Assembly: GCA_017615355.1 (NCBI GenBank)
Contig: JAGAAJ010000093.1
Span: forward strand, 1-39,303
From: Prevotella sp.
Lineage (GTDB): Bacteria; Bacteroidota; Bacteroidia; Bacteroidales; Bacteroidaceae
Direction of reading: 5' to 3'
DNA length: 39,303 nucleotides
The notes beneath the pieces were generated by a model. The model was not told the DNA's origin, ran no database searches, and worked only from the letters and a program-made list of their open reading frames with translations. Positions 34,690 to 39,303 of the stretch are shown here, one piece after another. Position numbers and translations under genes: made by a program. Every line of letters starts with the position of its first letter. Within the stretch, counting starts at the first letter, position 1.

Positions 34690-36087
34690 ATGAAGACAAA
34701 GATATTAAACATTATTGGTTTCATCTGCATTGTCTGCGGTTTCGCAGCTTGCTCTGACGATGACCACACGGGCAGCATCGATGTCAGTGGAGAATGTCTG
34801 GTACAGGAACTCGTGCTTAACGGACAGTATCCTGCCACTATCAATACAGAGAAACGTCTCATTAAGGTGAAGGTGCCTGTTGACTTTACTGCAAAGGACA
34901 ATATGGAGATTACCAGCCTCACCGTTTCTGCTGGTGCAAAGAGTAACTTCAAGGTGGGCGACCATATCAATCTTGTGGCCGATAAGACCCTGCACATCAC
35001 AAATGGTGATCTTGTCATGGACTACCAGGTAGCAGTACGCAACGACGAGGCCGTTATGACGCTCTTCCTCTTAGAGGGCGTAAAGGGTGCCATCAACCAA
35101 GCTGATAAGACCGTGACCGTCTCTGTGACTGCCAACAGCGGTGTGGATCTTGCCAACGCCACCTTCGAAGTGGAGTGCAGCGAGGATGCCATATGTAGTC
35201 CAGCCAGTGGCACGAAGGGCAATTTTACAGAGCCTTTCCAGATTACCTTGACTGACAACACCGCCTCGAACACTTATACCGTTTATGCCGTCATGATTGA
35301 CAAGCCCAAGGCATTGTTCGTGGGTGAGGCAGAGAATGTGGAAATGCTCAACGACGAGGAGAAGGCTGCCGCCAAATGGCTCACTGGTAACATCGCCGGT
35401 TCGGCTTATGCATCTTGGAGCGATGTGGCCAATGGCAATGTATCACTCGATGAATGTAAGTTCATCTTCTTCCATCGCCATTGCTCGTCTTATGGTAACT
35501 ACAACGGCTTTGCTGAGGCTGAGAAGGCTGCTATGTCGGCATTGGCCAAGATGAAGGAGTGCTGGCAGCGTGGCGTGGGCTTCGTATTAGGACGTTCTGC
35601 TGTCAACTTCGCTATTGCCCTGGGGGCTATGCCTCAGGATGCCTATCCCAACAATGTGTGGGGCGGCGGTGGCGGTGAGGGCTCCGACCTGATGGGCGAT
35701 GATCCCTGGCACTTCTATGCCTACGACATCAACCACCCGCTGTGGCAGGGCCTGAAGACCTATCCCGGTGCTGCTGAGAATGCCGTCTATACGCTGGATA
35801 AGGACTATACCATCTGCAACACCACGTCACAGTTCGGATTCTGGGGCGAATACGAGGGTCGCGAGGGTGCCGTTGAGGCGAAGACCGGCGGGCGTGCCCT
35901 GGGTGGCGACAACAGCGTATCATCGTGGGAGCTGAAGGCTGCCAACGGAGAATATGGTAAGGGCGGTGTCATCTGCTTCGGTTCAGGACTCTTCGACTGG
36001 AACTCACCTACGTCGTATGTATCGAACTACCACGACAACATGGGAACCATCATGCTGAATGCCTACCACTATCTGACAGGAGAATAG
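34690..36087 (+). CDS. DUF4960-type surface glycan-binding lipoprotein (BT1761-like)
   Basis: This 465-residue lipoprotein has a lipobox ending in Cys21 (FAAC) followed by the acidic SDDDH, a pattern that sends lipoproteins to the Bacteroidetes surface. Two Ig-like repeats follow (about 35-110, 115-205; CLVQELVLNGQYPATI and MTLFLLEGVKGAINQADKTV are the repeat starts). The C-terminal domain (about 210-465) resembles DUF4960, which in the B. thetaiotaomicron levan locus belongs to the levan-binding protein BT1761. It contains many aromatic residues (WGGGGGEGSDLMGDDPWHFY). The order SusC, SusD, DUF4960, GH32 matches that locus. The family call is from memory. Confidence 0.78.
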   Translation: MKTKILNIIGFICIVCGFAACSDDDHTGSIDVSGECLVQELVLNGQYPATINTEKRLIKVKVPVDFTAKDNMEITSLTVSAGAKSNFKVGDHINLVADKTLHITNGDLVMDYQVAVRNDEAVMTLFLLEGVKGAINQADKTVTVSVTANSGVDLANATFEVECSEDAICSPASGTKGNFTEPFQITLTDNTASNTYTVYAVMIDKPKALFVGEAENVEMLNDEEKAAAKWLTGNIAGSAYASWSDVANGNVSLDECKFIFFHRHCSSYGNYNGFAEAEKAAMSALAKMKECWQRGVGFVLGRSAVNFAIALGAMPQDAYPNNVWGGGGGEGSDLMGDDPWHFYAYDINHPLWQGLKTYPGAAENAVYTLDKDYTICNTTSQFGFWGEYEGREGAVEAKTGGRALGGDNSVSSWELKAANGEYGKGGVICFGSGLFDWNSPTSYVSNYHDNMGTIMLNAYHYLTGE

Positions 36088-36115
36088 GCCCCCACCTAAC
36101 CTCCCCGAGGGGAGG
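36088..36115. repeat. G/C-rich palindromic repeat, first copy, between the SGBP and GH32 genes
   Basis: The element GCCCCCACCTAACC, then CCTCCCC/GGGGAGG around a GA centre (36100-36115), begins directly after the stop codon at 36087. A copy in the opposite orientation lies at 36205-36238 inside the GH32 gene, and the two could pair across the GH32 start codon. Confidence 0.75.
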
Positions 36116-36162
36116 AAACATATAGACTATCCATTGACAAATAATAAAAACAGAATAACAAT

Positions 36163-37794
36163 ATGAAAAAGCAAATCATATCATTAGTAGTTTACATGGT
36201 AACTGCTCTCCCCCTCGGGGGAGTTGGAGGGGGGCTTCTCTGCTCCTGCTCTGACGACGAGGTAATTGGCGATCCCGCCAAGGACTGGGCAGGAACCACC
36301 ACGTTCTTCACCCCTACCGACGAGACAGGTTTTTCTACCTACTATACGCCTGCCATCGGACGTTGTGGCGACCCCATGCCGTTCTACGACCAGAAGGCTG
36401 GCGACTTCAAGGTACTCTATCTGCAGGAGTATACCAACAACATGACCTATCGTTTCCACCCTATCTGGGGAGTGTCGACCACCGATGGCTGCAACTACCA
36501 GTCATTAGGCGAAATACTGCCCATGGGAGCCAACGACTACCAGCAGGACGCTGCTCTGGGTACGGGATGCTGCTACTACAACGAGAAGGACGGCCTTTAT
36601 TACATCTATTATACAGGCCATAACGGCAACAGCAAGTATCGCGAGGCAATCATGCGTGCCACTTCGCCTGACTTCAAAACCTGGACACGCGACGAGCTGT
36701 GGCAGCTCAATGGCCCTGACTACGGCTATTCGGCTACCGACTTCCGCGACCCGCAGATCTTTGTGGCCGAGGACGGACAGTACCACATGGTTATCACTAC
36801 CCGTCCCGTCAATGGCGGCGACCCCAAGTTTGCTGAGTTCAAGTCTACTGAAATGAAAACGTGGGAACATGTAGGTCAGTTCAATATGGTGTGGGACCGT
36901 GTACTCGAATGTCCTGACATCTTCAAGATGGGCGACTATTGGTACTTGGTCTACAGCGAAAGCTATAAGGCCTCATGGAGCCGTAAGGTGAAGTACATGA
37001 TGGCTACGTCGTGGGAGGCACTGAAAGCCTGCTTCAATGATCCGGGTGCAAACTGGCCAAAGGACGGCAAGGAGGGTATTCTCGACAGCCGCGGTTTCTA
37101 TGCCGGCAAGACCGCCTCAAACGGTACCGACCGCTACATCTGGGGCTGGTGTCCCTTCCGCTCGGGTGGCGACATCCACGAAATGAACACCAACGTGGGT
37201 GCTGGTGATGGTAACGAGCCCAACTGGTCTGGTGCGCTGGTGTGCCACAAGATTATCCAACACGCTGATGGAACACTCACTGTGGGCGAGGTTCCTGCTA
37301 TGGCAAACAAGTACAACCAGGCTCAAAGCCTTAACGTAATGGCCAGCAGCGGCTACAGTAACGGTAACCTCTCTGGTGACGATGCCTACGTACTCTACAA
37401 TCGCCTGGGTACTCATAACCACATCTCATTGACCATTAAGACCTCGAACAACTGGGACAAGTTCGGCATTTCGCTGGTTCGAGGAACAGACTCAAAGAAA
37501 TACTACACGATGGTTTTTAATCCTGAGAACGAAAACTGGCGCAAGGTGAACTTTGAACAGGAAGGTGAGGAAGGCAAGGGCTTCGTCGAGGGTATCGACA
37601 GCTACGGCTTCTCCCGTCCAGACGATAACGTATACAAGATAGATATCTATACCGACAACTCAGTCATGGTGATGTACGTTAACGACAATGTCTGCTACAC
37701 CAATCGCATTTATGGCATCCAGAAGAATTGCTGGAGTATTAACAACTACGGCGGCTCGGTTACCGTCTCAGACGTAAAGGTCAGCCAGTATTGA
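36163..37794 (+). CDS. GH32-type fructan hydrolase, surface lipoprotein (endolevanase candidate)
   Basis: This 543-residue protein has a lipoprotein signal with Cys29 (LCSC) followed by SDDE, consistent with surface export. The five-bladed propeller of clan GH-J (about 45-375) carries three acidic residues at the expected places: Asp70 in CGDPMPFYD (nucleophile), Asp196 in FRDP (stabiliser) and Glu249 in LECPD (acid/base). A beta-sandwich follows (about 385-543). The nucleophile motif differs from the usual NDPNG. By position it corresponds to the endolevanase BT1760 of the B. thetaiotaomicron levan PUL. Residues 15-27 of the signal peptide are encoded by a G-rich palindromic repeat. Confidence 0.8.
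   Translation: MKKQIISLVVYMVTALPLGGVGGGLLCSCSDDEVIGDPAKDWAGTTTFFTPTDETGFSTYYTPAIGRCGDPMPFYDQKAGDFKVLYLQEYTNNMTYRFHPIWGVSTTDGCNYQSLGEILPMGANDYQQDAALGTGCCYYNEKDGLYYIYYTGHNGNSKYREAIMRATSPDFKTWTRDELWQLNGPDYGYSATDFRDPQIFVAEDGQYHMVITTRPVNGGDPKFAEFKSTEMKTWEHVGQFNMVWDRVLECPDIFKMGDYWYLVYSESYKASWSRKVKYMMATSWEALKACFNDPGANWPKDGKEGILDSRGFYAGKTASNGTDRYIWGWCPFRSGGDIHEMNTNVGAGDGNEPNWSGALVCHKIIQHADGTLTVGEVPAMANKYNQAQSLNVMASSGYSNGNLSGDDAYVLYNRLGTHNHISLTIKTSNNWDKFGISLVRGTDSKKYYTMVFNPENENWRKVNFEQEGEEGKGFVEGIDSYGFSRPDDNVYKIDIYTDNSVMVMYVNDNVCYTNRIYGIQKNCWSINNYGGSVTVSDVKVSQY
36205..36238. repeat. G/C-rich palindromic repeat inserted in the GH32 signal-peptide coding region
   Basis: CTCCCCCTCGGGGGAG (36208-36223) is a palindrome, followed by TTGGAGGGGGGC. 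The whole element is an inverted copy of the one at 36088-36115. It is read in frame as ALPLGGVGGGLL inside an otherwise ordinary signal peptide. Confidence 0.8.
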
Positions 37795-37812
37795 TAGTAC
37801 GTATAATTTGAT

Positions 37813-37858
37813 AAAAATCGTTCATTGTTAAACAGAAATGTTACAGTGAACGATTTTT
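37813..37858 (+). promoter_or_regulatory. Second candidate PUL operator, upstream of the orphan secreted protein
   Basis: Perfect 12-bp inverted arms AAAAATCGTTCA (37813-37824) and TGAACGATTTTT (37847-37858) flank AAATGTTACA. From 37817 the sequence matches the susC operator from 29613: the first ten bases and the AAATGTTACA block are identical and equally spaced. The distance from 37817 to the -7 element at 37905 is again 88 bp. Confidence 0.75.
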
Positions 37859-37904
37859 GTTTTCATATGAAACATGTTTTATAGTCTTTATTGGGATTCC
37901 TAAC

Positions 37905-37913
37905 TACTTTTGC
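37905..37913 (+). promoter_or_regulatory. Promoter -7 element of the orphan secreted protein
   Basis: TACTTTTGC is identical to the -7 element before susC. There is no -33 TTTG at standard spacing, again suggesting activator dependence. It lies 52 bp upstream of the chosen start at 37957. Confidence 0.75.
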
Positions 37914-37956
37914 AACATCAAAACAAAACATGTTCAACTATTTTAAAACAATGATT

Positions 37957-38826
37957 ATGAAGAAAGTATTTTTACTCATGTGCCTGACGGCAACCACTAC
38001 TATTGTTTCAGCTACCGATCTGTGGGAAGGTACTCACGCTGTGAACTGGGACAACACACTGACTATCGAAGCCACAAAGTTCGCTGATGCACAAGTTGGC
38101 CAGAAAATTGTCATAGAGTTTACTAACGCTACAGGAGAGGTCATCGAACTTCATAGCAACGGAGGCATGCTGCCCGGTACACGCTATGAACACCATCTCT
38201 ATGCCGACCAGAGCTCTATGGAGGTATTCATCACAAAAGGCATGCTTGCGCGTCTGAAGGAATCTGGAATGGAAATCTGTGGCACTGGCTTTACGGCAAC
38301 CAAGGCATGGTATGGCGACGGTAAGGACAATGTCGATGACAATACCGTTTGGTCTGGTTATTTCTGGATGGACTCATGGAGTACTTTAGAGGTTGCAAAG
38401 ACCTCTTTCGAAGGTATCAACTGGAGCGACTACAAAGCCATTCGCTTCTATTCAGAGGCAGGGCGCACGAATTATGTTATCAATGTTCTCACGTCATGGG
38501 GCGACGGTGGCAAGCTTGGCGACCAGAACACAATGACCATGACAAACGATTTTGCCGAACTCAATATTGAGAGTGTCGATATGGCCGCAAAACTGGCCGA
38601 TGTGGACAGACTAATGGTTCAGTGCAACAAGGAAGACGGTGATCCCTTCAATTTCACCGCCATTGTACTCGTAAAGAATGAGAGCACGGGAATCGAGTCG
38701 ATGTCAGAGGTCAGAAGTCAGATGCCTGATGTGTGGTACACCCTCGATGGCTGCCGAATTCAAGGTCAGCCCACGAAGGCCGGACTCTATATAGTAAATG
38801 GTAAGAAGATTTTCAAAAAGAGTTAG
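37957..38826 (+). CDS. Secreted two-domain protein of unknown function, co-regulated with the PUL
   Basis: This 289-residue protein has a signal peptide (MKKVFLLMCLTATTTIVSA). Two similar beta-rich domains follow: the first opens with LWEGTHAVNWDNTLTIEATKF, the second (about 133-245) with VWSGYFWMDSWSTLEVAKTSF, suggesting a tandem duplication of a carbohydrate-binding-like fold. Exposed aromatic residues are frequent. The C-terminus WYTLDGCRIQGQPTKAG with a final IVNGKKIFKK resembles tails found on many secreted Prevotella proteins. I do not recognise a family. The start could also be ATG 37951 or 37930. An operator and promoter nearly identical to those of susC suggest it binds or handles the same glycan; function is inferred only from that. 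Confidence 0.75.
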   Translation: MKKVFLLMCLTATTTIVSATDLWEGTHAVNWDNTLTIEATKFADAQVGQKIVIEFTNATGEVIELHSNGGMLPGTRYEHHLYADQSSMEVFITKGMLARLKESGMEICGTGFTATKAWYGDGKDNVDDNTVWSGYFWMDSWSTLEVAKTSFEGINWSDYKAIRFYSEAGRTNYVINVLTSWGDGGKLGDQNTMTMTNDFAELNIESVDMAAKLADVDRLMVQCNKEDGDPFNFTAIVLVKNESTGIESMSEVRSQMPDVWYTLDGCRIQGQPTKAGLYIVNGKKIFKKS

Positions 38827-38905
38827 TTGTTAGTTATATATTCATAGAGGAGGGTAGTTAGTATTTTCTGCAAGGTAAAAGATGTTTTTTCAGGTAAATC
38901 TTTGC

Positions 38906-38936
38906 GAAGGCGCAGCTCGTGATGAGTTGCGCCTTC
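38906..38936. terminator. Hairpin between the secreted protein gene and the GH28-like gene
   Basis: Arms GAAGGCGCAGCTC (38906-38918) and GAGTTGCGCCTTC (38924-38936) pair over 13 bp with one wobble around GTGAT. It lies between two convergent genes, where a shared terminator is expected, although no T-tract follows on either strand. Confidence 0.6.
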
Positions 38937-38989
38937 ATAACTTGACGGACTGCGGGGGAGTGGCTGAAACATAAACGCACTTTGGACAA

Positions 38990-39303
38990 CTATTTGATCA
39001 CGTCTTCAAGGATGATATCTGGGCGCTCGTCAGGACTTAGAAGCTCGAACTCCACGTTGTGCAATTTGAGTCCATCCACATGACGGGCAAAGAGTCCGTA
39101 GGCTGGCGTAGGCCCTGCCCAACGAGGTTCGGGATAGTTGGTGCCCTGTTCGCGGTAAGGTATTGTCACCTTTTTACCGCCACCCCTGTACTGAATGCGA
39201 ATGTTGCTTAACGAAACGTTCTTGATGGGCGTACCCTCCATGCCGGTAATAATGATGCCTGCCAGCGAGTCGCAGTCGTCGGCTATCACATTATTGATAT
39301 AGA
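38990..39303 (-). CDS. GH28-like (polygalacturonase family) enzyme, C-terminal part only
   Basis: The frame stays open to the window edge, so only the last roughly 103 residues are seen. Motifs such as GIIITGMEGTPIKNVSLSNI, IQYRGGG, YPEPRWAGPTPAYGLFARHV and LHNVEFELLSPDERP match the final coils and tail of Bacteroidetes GH28 right-handed beta-helix enzymes acting on pectin. The catalytic Asp residues lie upstream, outside the window. It is convergent with the fructan locus, and is probably a separate pectin-related gene. Confidence 0.8.
   Translation of the reverse strand, partial: YINNVIADDCDSLAGIIITGMEGTPIKNVSLSNIRIQYRGGGKKVTIPYREQGTNYPEPRWAGPTPAYGLFARHVDGLKLHNVEFELLSPDERPDIILEDVIK

Overview
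The window looks like a chromosomal segment of a gut or rumen Bacteroidales, most likely a Prevotella-type organism. The evidence is promoters of the Bacteroidetes form (TTTG, 19-20 bp, TAnnTTTG) with no Shine-Dalgarno sequences, a SusC/SusD polysaccharide utilisation locus (PUL), secreted proteins with the Prevotella-type C-terminal tail, and dispersed low-complexity repeats that I associate with Prevotella. The genus is an inference.

Left part (1-19.6 kb, core genome). A tryptophan operon tail (trpG end, trpD, trpC, trpA, with no trpF between trpC and trpA) carries ten tandem 41-bp repeats between trpG and trpD. A bidirectional terminator separates it from the convergent rimP-nusA-infB operon, which has a strong promoter and a leader hairpin. 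Divergent from that are tyrS and a secreted M16 peptidase. A 21-bp phased array of palindromes follows, then a convergent gene for a secreted protein that joins a histidine acid phosphatase domain to a GH92 mannosidase domain. An aldo-keto reductase, a pyridoxamine kinase, rbfA and a LolC/E-type permease with an unusual extra N-terminal hairpin complete this part.

Middle (19.6-28 kb). tRNA-Arg(CCU) and a probable 6S RNA, each with a textbook promoter, precede what looks like a small mobilizable element: excisionase-like protein, tyrosine recombinase, DUF3987-type ATPase, a winged-helix-like protein and a relaxase. A hairpin-dense region follows, then an AAA+ ATPase gene with its own promoter. 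The element ends were not found.

Right part (28-39.3 kb). A fructan (levan-like) PUL: a membrane regulator, SusC, SusD, a DUF4960-type surface glycan-binding lipoprotein, a GH32-type lipoprotein, and a separately promoted secreted two-domain protein of unknown function. The regulator has the periplasmic sugar-binding module and the AraC DNA-binding domain of a hybrid two-component system, but the kinase and receiver are absent; a short acidic linker joins the membrane helix to the DNA-binding domain. A matching operator-like sequence lies exactly 88 bp upstream of identical -7 elements in front of susC and of the orphan secreted protein, which predicts one regulon. The window closes with the 3' end of a GH28-like gene on the minus strand.

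The best candidate for a previously undescribed system is this kinase-less transmembrane AraC regulator with its paired operators and its co-regulated secreted protein.
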